A DNA stretch of 25,122 nt, from NCBI GenBank assembly GCA_949511625.1, contig CATFEX010000010.1:1-25122 (forward strand). The letters are read 5' to 3'. A program made the translations under genes and the position numbers. This DNA is from UBA11891 sp003533785 (GTDB taxonomy: Bacteria > Bacteroidota > Bacteroidia > Flavobacteriales > Flavobacteriaceae). The notes beneath the pieces were generated by a model that was not told the origin of the DNA, did no database searches, and worked only from the letters and a program-made list of their open reading frames with translations. Of the stretch, positions 15,031-22,653 are shown one piece after another. Every line of letters begins with the position of its first letter. The stretch's first letter is position 1.

Positions 15031-16317
15031 ATGCGATACGAAAGAAGTAGTGCACTATTTAAAGCAGCTCAATCTGTAATACCCGGCGGTGTGAATTCTC
15101 CAGTTCGAGCATTTCAAGCGGTGGGAGGCACTCCCATTTTTGTAGACCATGCCAAGGGTGCCTATCTCTATGATGAAGACGGAAATCGATTGATCGATTA
15201 CATTTCAAGTTGGGGGCCAATGCTTTTGGGTCACGCATTTGAACCTGTGATTTTGGCCGTAAAAGAACGTGTAGATAAAGGAACTTCCTACGGCATGCCC
15301 ACCGAGTTGGAAACACAAATTGCGGAATTGGCCCTGTCCATGATACCCAATATGGACCAAATTCGAATGGTTAATTCGGGAACAGAAGCCTGTATGAGTG
15401 CGGTTCGTTTGGCAAGGGGTTATACAGGTAGAGAGAAATTAATCAAGTTTGCAGGCTGTTATCATGGCCATTCGGATGCCTTTTTAATTCAGGCGGGAAG
15501 TGGAGCTGTTACCTTTGGCGCACCGAGCAGTCCGGGAGTAACCAAAGGGACTGCCCAAGACACGCTTTTGGCCTCTTACAACGATCTAGAAAGTGTCGCT
15601 CAGCATTTTGAGCACCATCCCGAAGCCATAGCCGCAATTATTGTTGAACCCATAGCGGGTAATATGGGATGTATTCCACCCCAAAAAGGTTTTTTAGAGG
15701 GTCTTCGGTCGCTTTGCGACCAGTATGGTTCATTACTCCTCTTTGATGAAGTGATGACGGGCTTTCGATTGGCTCCTGGAGGGGCTCAAGAACGTTTGGG
15801 AATTCAGGCTGATATAGCAACTTATGGAAAAGTTTTGGGTGGAGGATTGCCCGTAGGTGCGTTTGCTGCTCGAAATGAAATTATGGCACAGTTGGCTCCC
15901 CTCGGACCTGTATATCAAGCGGGAACTTTGAGCGGGAATCCACTTGCAATGGCAGCGGGACATGCCATGCTTGCGCATCTTGCCCACCATCCAGAAGTAT
16001 TCCAGAGCTTGGATCATAAAACAGAACAACTTCATCTTGGAATGGATAGCCTATTGCAGGCCAAAGGTATCCCTCATCAAATCAATCGTTTTGGTTCTAT
16101 GCTCTCTTTGCATTTTACAGAACAAGCTGTGGTTGATTTTCAATCAGCTGCTCTGGGAAACAACGCTCATTTTAAGGCTTATTTTCATGGAATGTTGGAT
16201 CGGGGAGTCTACCTCCCTCCCTCTGCTTTTGAAAGCTATTTTCTGAACGATGCGCTTTCGGAAAGGGATATCACATATACATTGACCGCTTTTGATGACT
16301 GGCTCAAAACAGTATAA
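15031..16317 (+). CDS. hemL: Glutamate-1-semialdehyde 2,1-aminomutase
   Basis: A 428-residue PLP enzyme that converts glutamate-1-semialdehyde to 5-aminolevulinate in the C5 route to haem and other tetrapyrroles. The opening ALFKAAQSVIPGGVNSPVRA is the family hallmark. Other signatures are MVNSGTEACMSAVRLARG (cofactor phosphate site), LLFDEVMTGFR (Asp for the pyridine nitrogen) and TYGKVLGGGLPVGAFA with Schiff-base Lys267 (Lys265 in E. coli). Full length, no defects. It is the last gene of the three-gene operon, seven bases after the GH73 lipoprotein gene, and ends in a strong terminator. The company of a cell-wall hydrolase seems to be shared transcription rather than shared function. Confidence 0.98.
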   Translation: MRYERSSALFKAAQSVIPGGVNSPVRAFQAVGGTPIFVDHAKGAYLYDEDGNRLIDYISSWGPMLLGHAFEPVILAVKERVDKGTSYGMPTELETQIAELALSMIPNMDQIRMVNSGTEACMSAVRLARGYTGREKLIKFAGCYHGHSDAFLIQAGSGAVTFGAPSSPGVTKGTAQDTLLASYNDLESVAQHFEHHPEAIAAIIVEPIAGNMGCIPPQKGFLEGLRSLCDQYGSLLLFDEVMTGFRLAPGGAQERLGIQADIATYGKVLGGGLPVGAFAARNEIMAQLAPLGPVYQAGTLSGNPLAMAAGHAMLAHLAHHPEVFQSLDHKTEQLHLGMDSLLQAKGIPHQINRFGSMLSLHFTEQAVVDFQSAALGNNAHFKAYFHGMLDRGVYLPPSAFESYFLNDALSERDITYTLTAFDDWLKTV

Positions 16318-16341
16318 AAAAACTCACTCTCGTGAGTTTTT
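16318..16341. terminator. Bidirectional terminator between hemL and the Spy-like gene
   Basis: A perfect 10-bp stem, AAAAACTCAC (16318-16327) with GTGAGTTTTT (16332-16341), around a TCTC loop. It starts directly after the hemL stop. A- and T-runs on both flanks let it serve both hemL and the convergent gene ending at 16355. Confidence 0.9.
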
Positions 16342-16354
16342 AGGTAGGTGAATA

Positions 16355-16747
16355 TTAATGTTTTCGCATTTTATAGTGTTTTTTTCTCTTTTTAGCTTTT
16401 TTTTCTATCATATCCCGAAACTGAGTAAACTGTTCTGGATTCAAAATGGTTTCCATATCTCTCTGAAGGGTAATCTGGGCTTCCAACCGCTTTTCTTGAA
16501 AAGCTTCCTTTTGTTCTTGTGATAAGGACTTCGGGTTTTTGGGTCGTTGAGGCCGATTGGACCGGTGTTTTTCTAATAAGCTTTCCACCAGAGTGGCTTG
16601 GTCATCTGTCAGGTTGAGGGCCAAGGTCAAACGTTTGATTTGAATCTGTGGGTTTTGTTCTTTAGGTAGATGTTCTCTTTGAAGGTTATTTTGAGCAAAA
16701 AAGGAAATAGGACTCAATAAGAGCAGGACCATAATAATGTTTTTCAT
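16355..16747 (-). CDS. Small Spy/CpxP-like periplasmic protein
   Basis: A 130-residue exported helical protein. The signal peptide MKNIIMVLLLLSPISFFAQ is cut after FFA. The mature part is highly charged and predicted all-helical, with LTLALNLTDDQATLVESLLE (39-58), a basic Arg/Pro/Lys linker (about 61-73), LSQEQKEAFQEKRLEAQITL (75-94) and METILNPEQFTQFRDMIEKK (97-116), ending in a Lys/Arg-rich tail. Paired helices with an L-x-L-T-x-[ED]-Q motif recall Spy/CpxP-type chaperones and the many flavobacterial relatives annotated only as hypothetical or DUF4890-like. Function is inferred from this resemblance alone. It follows lysS on the same strand after 96 bases and stops at the terminator shared with hemL. 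Confidence 0.75.
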   Translation of the reverse strand: MKNIIMVLLLLSPISFFAQNNLQREHLPKEQNPQIQIKRLTLALNLTDDQATLVESLLEKHRSNRPQRPKNPKSLSQEQKEAFQEKRLEAQITLQRDMETILNPEQFTQFRDMIEKKAKKRKKHYKMRKH

Positions 16748-16843
16748 AATTGAATATTTATATCCTTTAGACAGATAAAAACAATCAAGGTTTATGCCTT
16801 AACAAAACTTTGGCAAACAAACGGGAATTGTCTTGAGAGAATA

Positions 16844-18538
16844 TTAGGTAATAAGTGCAACAAAAAGAGCCGTTTGTTCTTTTTTAACCTGAGCCAGTTT
16901 ATTTGAAGTGAGTCCTTTGATAGCTTTGTCCCATTTTTTATTGCTCAATCCGGCTTTTTCTTTAAGTGAAGGGAGCGCAATTGGATTTTCTTGTTTGAGA
17001 AGATCAAGGACTATTTTTTCTTCTTCAGTCAGGGGAACGACTTTTGTTTCGGGTTTCATCTGTGGGAAGAAAAGGACCTCTTGGATGGAGCTATTGTTGG
17101 TCAATAACATGCACAACCGATCGATACCAATGCCAATTCCCGATGTGGGGGGCATTCCATATTCCAACGAGCGTAAAAAATCTTGATCGATAAACATGGC
17201 TTCATCGTCGCCTTTTTCGGACAACTCTAATTGTTCTTCAAAACGCTTCCTTTGGTCGATGGGATCATTCAACTCAGAATAGGCATTGGCCAACTCTTTC
17301 CCATTGACCATCAATTCAAATCGTTCTGTTAGTTTGGGGTTGCTTCGATGTTCTTTGGTGAGGGGACTCATGGATTTGGGATAGTCTATAATGAAGGTGG
17401 GTTGGATATAATGATACTCACATTTTTCCCCAAAAATTGTATCGATTAATTTGCCCTCTCCCATCGTATCATCCACTTCGAGTCCCAATCCCTTTGCTGC
17501 AACCCGAAGTTGGTTTTCATTCATCTCGGACACATCTATACCAGTATGAGTGTGAATTGCTTCCAAAATAGGGACCCTTGGGTAGGGTGCTTTAAAATCA
17601 ATAGAATGTTTTTCGAGGCCAACTGAAGAACTACCCGTAGCCTCGATGGCCACTTTCTCTAAAAGAGCTTCGGTAGTTTCCATCATCCAGAAATAATCTT
17701 TGTATGCTACATAGAGTTCCATTACGGTGAATTCTGGATTGTGCGTACGATCCATTCCTTCGTTTCGAAAATCCTTGGAAAACTCATAAACCCCATCAAA
17801 GCCACCAACGATCAACCGCTTCAGATACAGCTCATTGGCGATACGAAGGTACAAGGGAATGTTCAATGCATTGTGATGGGTAACAAAGGGACGGGCTGCT
17901 GCTCCTCCTGGGATGGGTTGAAGAATGGGTGTTTCTACTTCCAAATACCCTTTATTATCAAAAAAAGAGCGTATCGTCTGGGTGATTTTCGTTCGCTTTA
18001 CAAAAGTGTCTTTAACCTTTGGGTTTACGATCAAATCCACATATCGTTGTCGATAGCGTTGTTCGGGATCGTTAAACTCATCGTAGGTATTCCCCGAGGC
18101 ATCTGTTTTGGGAAGGGGAAGGGGACGCAGGGTTTTATTGAGCAATTCGAAAGATTTGACCATAATGGTGGGCTCGCCCACCTGTGTTGTGAATAACGTC
18201 CCTCGTATTCCAATAATATCACCAATATCTAGGAGTTTTTTATACACCTCATTGTATGCAGTCTTATCTTCTCCTGGACAGATTTCGTCTCGATTGAAAT
18301 ACACTTGAATCCGTCCCTGACTATCTTGTAATTCGGCAAAGCTGGCTTTTCCTTGGATCCGACGAGACATTAATCGACCGGCCACCACTACTTCTTTTTC
18401 ATCGGTAAAGTTGGCCTTGATTTGTGCCGAACTGTGATCCACTGGAAAAAGAGCAGCAGGATAGGGATTGATTCCTAGCGCTCGGAGACTTTTTAGTTTG
18501 TCTCTGCGAACCTGTTCTTGTTCCGATAGTGCACCCAT
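16844..18538 (-). CDS. lysS: Lysine-tRNA ligase, class II
   Basis: Predicted 564 residues. The N-terminal OB-fold anticodon-binding domain (about 45-150; VVVAGRLMSRRIQGKASFAE) precedes the class IIb catalytic core. Motif 2 is FSKDFRNEGMDRTHNPEFTV and motif 3 is SGIGIGIDRLCMLL. It attaches lysine to tRNA-Lys. Compared with the usual bacterial length of about 500, it has a C-terminal addition of about 65 residues (LTEEEKIVLDLLKQENPIAL onward) that looks like a small winged-helix module; I recall this from other Bacteroidota LysS proteins. The start at 18538 (MGALSEQEQVRRDKLK) is chosen over a TTG at 18559. It is divergent from yqaE-lipB. Confidence 0.98.
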   Translation of the reverse strand: MGALSEQEQVRRDKLKSLRALGINPYPAALFPVDHSSAQIKANFTDEKEVVVAGRLMSRRIQGKASFAELQDSQGRIQVYFNRDEICPGEDKTAYNEVYKKLLDIGDIIGIRGTLFTTQVGEPTIMVKSFELLNKTLRPLPLPKTDASGNTYDEFNDPEQRYRQRYVDLIVNPKVKDTFVKRTKITQTIRSFFDNKGYLEVETPILQPIPGGAAARPFVTHHNALNIPLYLRIANELYLKRLIVGGFDGVYEFSKDFRNEGMDRTHNPEFTVMELYVAYKDYFWMMETTEALLEKVAIEATGSSSVGLEKHSIDFKAPYPRVPILEAIHTHTGIDVSEMNENQLRVAAKGLGLEVDDTMGEGKLIDTIFGEKCEYHYIQPTFIIDYPKSMSPLTKEHRSNPKLTERFELMVNGKELANAYSELNDPIDQRKRFEEQLELSEKGDDEAMFIDQDFLRSLEYGMPPTSGIGIGIDRLCMLLTNNSSIQEVLFFPQMKPETKVVPLTEEEKIVLDLLKQENPIALPSLKEKAGLSNKKWDKAIKGLTSNKLAQVKKEQTALFVALIT

Positions 18539-18556
18539 TTGGAATTTTAATTTGAG

Positions 18557-18564
18557 CAAAGATA
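18557..18564 (-). promoter_or_regulatory. -7 promoter box of lysS
   Basis: TATCTTTG on the minus strand, an exact match to TAnnTTTG, 18 bases before the lysS ATG at 18538. It also argues against the TTG start at 18559, which would lie inside the promoter. No good -33 element at 17-23 bases. Confidence 0.55.
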
Positions 18565-18595
18565 CGCATTGACAAACAATAGGTAGTAAAATTCT

Positions 18596-18603
18596 TATCT
18601 TTG
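18596..18603 (+). promoter_or_regulatory. -7 promoter box of the yqaE-lipB unit
   Basis: An exact TATCTTTG, 15 bases before the ATG at 18619. A TTGAC at 18569-18573 lies 24 bases upstream of the box, slightly longer than the usual -33 spacing. Confidence 0.6.
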
Positions 18604-18618
18604 AAAAAACCTGCTAAT

Positions 18619-18780
18619 ATGAGTTTTTGGCGTGTTATAATGTCCCTTTTTTTTCCTCCTTTGGCTGTGGTAGATCAGGGTTGTGGTTCCCTATTCATTG
18701 TATTTCTTCTAACCCTTTGTGGTTGGGTGCCAGGAGTCATTGCCGCGTTGGTTATTCTAAATAATACGAATCGAATTTAG
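18619..18780 (+). CDS. YqaE/Pmp3 family small membrane protein
   Basis: A 53-residue protein of the UPF0057/Pmp3 family. It begins MSFWRVIMSLFFPPLAVVDQ and continues with GCGSLFIVFLLTLCGWVPGV before a short polar tail NNTNRI. It has two membrane helices (about 3-20 and 25-48) with the family's FPPLAV turn and the GWxPGVIAAL motif. Eukaryotic and bacterial members affect membrane potential and salt or cold tolerance; the exact role in Bacteroidota is not established. The gene is real: strong family match, an exact -7 box just upstream, and its stop codon directly abuts the start of lipB. It is divergent from lysS. Confidence 0.93.
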   Translation: MSFWRVIMSLFFPPLAVVDQGCGSLFIVFLLTLCGWVPGVIAALVILNNTNRI

Positions 18781-19500
18781 TTGAAAACAAATAAGACCAT
18801 CCATGTACAAGAACTAGGACAGCAGCCCTACAAGACTTGTTGGGACTATCAGGAAAAATTATTCCAAGGGATTATTGACTTGAAACGAGCCAATAGAAAC
18901 AACGATTCAATCCAAGCGACGCCCAACTACCTGCTGTTTGTTGAACACCCTCCTGTATTCACTCTTGGGAAAAGCGGTAAAATAGAACATTTGCTCTTGA
19001 CTGAGCAACAATTAACTGAAAAGAAAATAGCTTTCTATAAAAGCAATCGAGGGGGTGATATTACCTATCACGGTCCGGGACAAATTGTTGGCTATCCAAT
19101 TTTAGATTTGGATCATTTCTTTACAGACATTCATCGATATTTACGCACTTTGGAAGAAGTTATCATAGCTACCCTTTCAGATTATGGTCTGCAGGCCACC
19201 CGAAGCGATGGGGAGACTGGGGTGTGGCTGGATGCCGACACTCCTAATGCTCGAAAAATATGTGCTATGGGAGTCCGAGCCAGTCGTTGGGTCACCATGC
19301 ATGGCTTTGCCTTGAACGTGAATACCAATCTAGCTCATTTTGACTATATCGTGCCCTGTGGTATACAGGGGAAAGGAGTAACCTCACTCGAGAAAGAAGT
19401 AGGGAGGGTCATCCCCTTAAATGAAGTTCAAGAAAAAATCCTACATCATTTTCTACAATTCTTCGAAGCTGAATTAGCGATTGATTTGATAAATCAATAG
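18781..19500 (+). CDS. lipB: Octanoyl-[acyl carrier protein]-protein N-octanoyltransferase
   Basis: A 239-residue enzyme that moves octanoate from acyl carrier protein onto lipoyl-domain lysines of E2 subunits and GcvH, the first step of endogenous lipoate synthesis. NRGGDITYHGPGQIVGYPIL (89-108) is the family signature. The catalytic pair is Lys159 (NARKICAMG) and Cys193 (VPCGIQGKGVTSL), 34 residues apart as in E. coli (135/169). The start is a TTG immediately after the TAG of yqaE; no other in-frame start lies between that stop and the conserved VQELG at residue 9. This implies strong translational coupling. Its last 27 bases overlap the 3' end of the convergent lipoprotein gene. Confidence 0.97.
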   Translation: MKTNKTIHVQELGQQPYKTCWDYQEKLFQGIIDLKRANRNNDSIQATPNYLLFVEHPPVFTLGKSGKIEHLLLTEQQLTEKKIAFYKSNRGGDITYHGPGQIVGYPILDLDHFFTDIHRYLRTLEEVIIATLSDYGLQATRSDGETGVWLDADTPNARKICAMGVRASRWVTMHGFALNVNTNLAHFDYIVPCGIQGKGVTSLEKEVGRVIPLNEVQEKILHHFLQFFEAELAIDLINQ

Positions 19501-21945
19501 GTTGTTGTTTTCTGCTTTGACAACCAATTGTGGTTTTTTCTTATTATTCAAGCTCACATCCGCCGCACCTATACCATAGACAGGAAAGTCTGGAACCGCT
19601 GTCCCATTGCTGTAATATAAATACACCTTTTGAGCTTCTATGTCTGTTGTAGTAATGTAGAGCACATTGTCCAAATAGAAAATTTTCGGATCAGTGTAAT
19701 TCCCAAAAGGAAGGGTTATGGGGATCCCTTTTATGGCTAATATATTTTCTGAAAGCGAAACTAAGGATTTAGCGGTGGCATCTATAGCATGCCCAGGTTT
19801 CAACTCATAGGGGCTTTTGATCACATTCCCCCGAACATCAACTTGAACCAAATTCCCTGTCATGTCTGTGGTCGTAAACGTATCTAGATACCGAAAGAAA
19901 GGACTACCACTAAAGTCTAAATTTCCCGTTACTTTAATGCGGTCTTTGCCCAAGCGGTTGAGAATCCCGAGTGTTCCATTGATCCGTTGTAGAATCAAAT
20001 AGTCTTTCTTTTTTATGCGAAAATGTTTTGGAGGATGCATCAAGGGGGCTTTCAACTGAGTTCTTGTAAAGCCTCGCACCCGTTTTCCTTTGTTGTCATA
20101 CATCAACAAACGTTTATCTTGGGCCAATACAAAACGGTAATTTCTATTCTTATCGTAATCGAATACAGCAAGAGGAAGTGCTTGATTGGACGTAGGCAGT
20201 TTGATTTTGAAAGGTTTTACTTCTTTCCCGTTCCGATCTAAAATATATAGGTATTTCTGAGTTCGAAAGGCTAGCTGCCATTTTTTATTTTTATATAAAT
20301 CAACTTGCTGGATGGGGCCTATGATGGCTTCTTCCAAGTCTTTTTTCCAATACAAATTTCCCTGACTTGAAAACAAATAGAGAATGTTTTCTTGATCTTG
20401 AACAGCTACATCCATCCCTTTATTCCGATGATTTTTCAACCACTGGGGCCCCAGTGCAATAGGATGATCTACAGTAAAATTGGCCGTTGTGACTACCCGG
20501 CCTTGCGTCGCTACAGAAGAGGCTTTGCCAAAGCGAAAGTGTAGGTGCGTAAAATTGGATTCACCCACTCCTTGAAGGGCTACTAGGGGATAGGCTTCTA
20601 CAGGGAATTTATTAGAATCAAACAGGCTCGCAGAAGCAGCCACCCATTGAAAAGAATTTCGACTAGAAAATCCATCTTCGAGGTCTTTGTAGGCCGTTTG
20701 TTTGGCCAATACTCGTCCGTCTCGATAATTTGAAATAATGTGTTTAAGGATGGTCTCGTTTTCGGCAAATAATACAAATTCTTCAAGGAGCGCACCCCAA
20801 TTCATCGTTTTGGTTTGAGCAAATGCATGACTGAATGTTTCCACAGTTTTTGGAAGGCGAACTTCAAAATATTGAACTCCTCTGTAGGTCTTTGGGTTGT
20901 TTTGCTCTTCCGTAAGAGGGAATTCATTTTCTAGAGAGTTGAGATGCATTAATAAAGCAGTATCCCCTTTATAACGCAACCAACCTAACTCATCGACCAG
21001 GGCAAGTTCACGAAAATCAACTTGTTGAAGAGGTAAATTTTTTAATTGACTGAATTGCTTGAAGTTGGCTTCGAGTTGCGCCATGTTGCTAATAGAGACT
21101 GTGAAAAAAGCATCCATATTAGCAGGAGCTACTTTCGGAAGGAGACTTTCTTTACGTTCCAAAGACTGAATCCAATTGATTGGATTGGGGAGAGAGTCGT
21201 TAACCAAGTCTATACCATCCCATTCCAAGGGCTCTTCGAGTTCCATATCCAAGGCCATCCAGCCTCCAATTTTGTCTTTGAGAAAAGGGGTAGATGGAAA
21301 TATACTTTCAATCATGGAATTCGATTGGGGGCGTAGCATTAGATTGAGGGGGCTCCCCGTGTTGAGGCTGGTTTGCAACTTACGCAAAGTGGCATCCACT
21401 GGATGCGATCGGTTTTGCTTGAACTTCCGGATGGAATTTTCAATGGCTAATAGCGTAGAAGACCGAAGAGAAAGAGTGCCCAAATGTGCTTCAAAAACCC
21501 CTGTTTGGAGTTGGTGAATATCAATTCCTTCATACTTCTTTAAGGGAGGAAGGTTTTTAGAAAGTGTATCATTTTTTCTTTTCTTTCCAATGTAAGTCGT
21601 TGCAAATAAATCTTTTCCTTCTGGAGAAAAAACATATAAATCACCCGAACGCGCTTCTTTTGGTGTGAGCTTTGACAAAACCTCGGTCATCTCAGGATGG
21701 GCTTCTTTCCAATATTTGAGAATGGAATTTTTTTCGAAAGCAGGAGTGAGTTCGATATAATCATTAACCTGAATAACTGCCATTGCATCATGTGGGATCA
21801 ACTGAAAAGGAGTTGCTTCTGTTAAACGATTTTGCTCACAAGAAGCAAACAGGAAAAATAGCAGTTGAACAAGAAAGAGGGAACGCAGAGATACAGCAAT
21901 GGGCAAGGAAAACTGAAAAGGGGTTGGGGAAAAGAAAGTTTTCAA
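19474..21945 (-). CDS. Large lipoprotein of unknown function, rnhB-linked
   Basis: An 823-residue protein I cannot assign. A hydrophobic signal segment (about 16-34) ends in LFASC, with Cys36 as the likely lipidated residue. The N-terminal half (about 45-450) starts with ATPFQLIPHDAMAVIQVNDY, which recalls DUF3352-type secreted proteins. The C-terminal half (about 480-823) is strand-rich and contains repeated beta-blade-like units with recurring aromatic-strand and D-x-N/D-G turns (ILYLFSSQGNLYWKK, YLYILDRNGKEVKPF, RLLMYDNKGKRVRGF, KVYLYYSNGTAVPDF), so a beta-propeller is likely. It is probably anchored to the outer membrane. The only plausible start is a TTG at 21945. It lies 32 bases downstream of rnhB and is probably co-transcribed with it. 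The 3' end overlaps lipB. Confidence 0.8.
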   Translation of the reverse strand: MKTFFSPTPFQFSLPIAVSLRSLFLVQLLFFLFASCEQNRLTEATPFQLIPHDAMAVIQVNDYIELTPAFEKNSILKYWKEAHPEMTEVLSKLTPKEARSGDLYVFSPEGKDLFATTYIGKKRKNDTLSKNLPPLKKYEGIDIHQLQTGVFEAHLGTLSLRSSTLLAIENSIRKFKQNRSHPVDATLRKLQTSLNTGSPLNLMLRPQSNSMIESIFPSTPFLKDKIGGWMALDMELEEPLEWDGIDLVNDSLPNPINWIQSLERKESLLPKVAPANMDAFFTVSISNMAQLEANFKQFSQLKNLPLQQVDFRELALVDELGWLRYKGDTALLMHLNSLENEFPLTEEQNNPKTYRGVQYFEVRLPKTVETFSHAFAQTKTMNWGALLEEFVLFAENETILKHIISNYRDGRVLAKQTAYKDLEDGFSSRNSFQWVAASASLFDSNKFPVEAYPLVALQGVGESNFTHLHFRFGKASSVATQGRVVTTANFTVDHPIALGPQWLKNHRNKGMDVAVQDQENILYLFSSQGNLYWKKDLEEAIIGPIQQVDLYKNKKWQLAFRTQKYLYILDRNGKEVKPFKIKLPTSNQALPLAVFDYDKNRNYRFVLAQDKRLLMYDNKGKRVRGFTRTQLKAPLMHPPKHFRIKKKDYLILQRINGTLGILNRLGKDRIKVTGNLDFSGSPFFRYLDTFTTTDMTGNLVQVDVRGNVIKSPYELKPGHAIDATAKSLVSLSENILAIKGIPITLPFGNYTDPKIFYLDNVLYITTTDIEAQKVYLYYSNGTAVPDFPVYGIGAADVSLNNKKKPQLVVKAENNNLLIYQINR

Positions 21946-21977
21946 TACAATGGGTTTAGTGCATCAAAAATAAGAAC

Positions 21978-22577
21978 TTAAAACTGGAGTGCCAATTGCT
22001 CAGGAAGCAATCGAAAAGATTTTCTGTGATGGGGAGTTGGTCCTAATTTTTGAATAGCTAATCGGTGTTCTCGAGTAGGATACCCTTTATTTTTTCTCCA
22101 TTGGTATTCAGGGAATGCCTCATGAAGCTCCTTCATATAGGCATCTCTAGTTGTTTTGGCCAATATCGAAGCAGCTGCAATATTCAGAAATCGACCATCT
22201 CCCTTAATCATGCATTGGTGAGGAATATTTTTATAGGGATGAAAGCGATTCCCATCCACCAAAATGTGCTGTGGTATTGTTGAAAGCTGTTTCAAGGCGA
22301 GGTGCATGGCCTTGATAGAGGCATTAAGAATATTTATCTGATCAATCTCCGACGGAAAAACATGAGCCACGCCATATGTAATGGCTTCGCTTTCTATTTG
22401 GTGTTTTAATTTCAAGCGAATGGGTGCAGAAAGCTTTTTTGAATCGGTTAACAAATCGGATTCAAAGTCGGAAGGAAGGATCACAGCGGCTGCAGTTACG
22501 GGCCCTGCTAGGCATCCCCTGCCGGCTTCATCAGTCCCTGCTTCGATTCCCTCAAACCATTGTTTTTCTAAGTGCAT
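21978..22577 (-). CDS. rnhB: Ribonuclease HII
   Basis: A 199-residue enzyme that cuts the RNA strand of RNA:DNA hybrids and removes single ribonucleotides from DNA. The active site is complete: GTDEAGRGCLAGPV gives Asp16 and Glu17, ILVDGNRF gives Asp108, and KGDGRFLNIAAASILAK gives Asp127. These match Asp16/Glu17/Asp108/Asp126 of E. coli. DSKKL (45-49) is also present. The ATG at 22577 is chosen because it gives the standard length and spacing to DEAGR; the frame continues to 22718 with 47 unrelated residues that cross the start of the divergent porin gene. The lipoprotein gene follows 32 bases downstream. Confidence 0.97.
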   Translation of the reverse strand: MHLEKQWFEGIEAGTDEAGRGCLAGPVTAAAVILPSDFESDLLTDSKKLSAPIRLKLKHQIESEAITYGVAHVFPSEIDQINILNASIKAMHLALKQLSTIPQHILVDGNRFHPYKNIPHQCMIKGDGRFLNIAAASILAKTTRDAYMKELHEAFPEYQWRKNKGYPTREHRLAIQKLGPTPHHRKSFRLLPEQLALQF

Positions 22578-22653
22578 GAATTGTTTTTTAGCCTCCCCCT
22601 CAAATTCTAAAATACCAAAATAGTGTAACTTCGCACACGAATTCCAGTATTCC

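Noticed and set aside
17741..18196. 151-codon open frame antisense to lysS
   Set aside because: It lies wholly inside lysS, has no signal peptide or recognisable domain, and its composition is what the complementary strand of a conserved gene yields.
19481..19497. TTGATTT-GAT-AAATCAA hairpin at the lipB/lipoprotein overlap as a terminator
   Set aside because: The stem is only seven A/T-rich pairs and no T-run follows on either strand.
21176..21517. 113-codon open frame antisense to the large lipoprotein gene
   Set aside because: Overlaps two other antisense frames and encodes no recognisable protein; the lipoprotein frame continues without interruption through it.
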